From: Rhodocytophaga aerolata
GTDB taxonomy: Bacteria; Bacteroidota; Bacteroidia; Cytophagales; 172606-1
DNA length: 36,999 nucleotides
NCBI RefSeq assembly: GCF_030503435.1
Contig: NZ_JAUKPO010000044.1
Span: 1 to 36,999, forward strand
Direction of reading: 5' to 3'
Below, one piece after another: positions 36,947 to 36,999 of the stretch. Every line of letters starts with the position of its first letter. The first letter of the stretch is position 1. The notes under the pieces were generated by a model. It saw nothing but the letters and a program-made list of their open reading frames with translations, ran no database searches and was not told where the DNA came from. A program made the translations under genes and the position numbers.

Positions 36947-36999
36947 TAATGAATAATGAATAATGAATAATGAATAATGAATAATGAATAATGAATAAT
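36947..36999. repeat. 7-bp tandem repeat (TAATGAA) running off the window
   Basis: Seven perfect copies of TAATGAA plus four bases fill 53 nt, starting directly after the stop codon of the peroxidase gene, with no mismatch. The array continues beyond the right edge, so its full length is unknown. The unit closes all reading frames. Confidence 0.97.

Overview
The window looks like the chromosome of a Bacteroidota member, most likely of order Cytophagales; a Rhodocytophaga-like organism is a guess from general resemblance only. The signs are two proteins ending in a type IX secretion (T9SS) sorting domain, a SusC/RagA-type TonB-dependent receptor, many lipoproteins, a histone H1-like Lys/Ala/Pro tail protein, a serine palmitoyltransferase-like enzyme, A/T-rich start regions with little Shine-Dalgarno, and moderate GC. 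I saw no rRNA, tRNA, CRISPR array, IS element or phage gene.

Layout. 1-3.2 kb: the tail of a T9SS-secreted PA14 protein cut by the window edge, a beta-propeller-like lipoprotein, and an unrecognised secreted protein made of two homologous repeats. 3.2-7.3 kb, minus strand: a DUF421 membrane-protein gene broken by two frameshifts and a stop, an M1 metallopeptidase lipoprotein, and a GT61-like glycosyltransferase. 7.8-14.5 kb, plus strand: an RND efflux operon (TetR regulator, TolC-like outer membrane protein, membrane fusion lipoprotein, RND pump), followed by a separate membrane metallophosphoesterase. 16.1-21.9 kb, minus strand: histone-like protein, alpha-oxoamine synthase (serine palmitoyltransferase type), an orphan short SusC-like receptor, and a stand-alone GH1-family glycosidase.

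22.7-27.3 kb, plus strand: a glycosyltransferase, UDP-galactopyranose mutase (glf), and a two-domain protein joining a GH1-like domain to an RmlD-like sugar-nucleotide reductase. The last two overlap by 32 nt. With the divergent GH1 gene this looks like a locus making or remodelling a galactofuranose-containing glycan, and it is the most unusual part of the window. 27.5-36.9 kb, plus strand: a saccharopine-dehydrogenase-fold oxidoreductase, a large T9SS-secreted PQQ sugar dehydrogenase-like protein, a nucleoside hydrolase lipoprotein, a PhoX-like lipoprotein, and a diheme cytochrome c peroxidase with an imelysin-like N-terminal region. The window ends inside a 7-bp tandem repeat.

Most transcription units are closed by clear hairpin terminators, several of them perfect inverted repeats. 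These set the operon boundaries given below. All functions are read from sequence motifs by eye; no database search was run.
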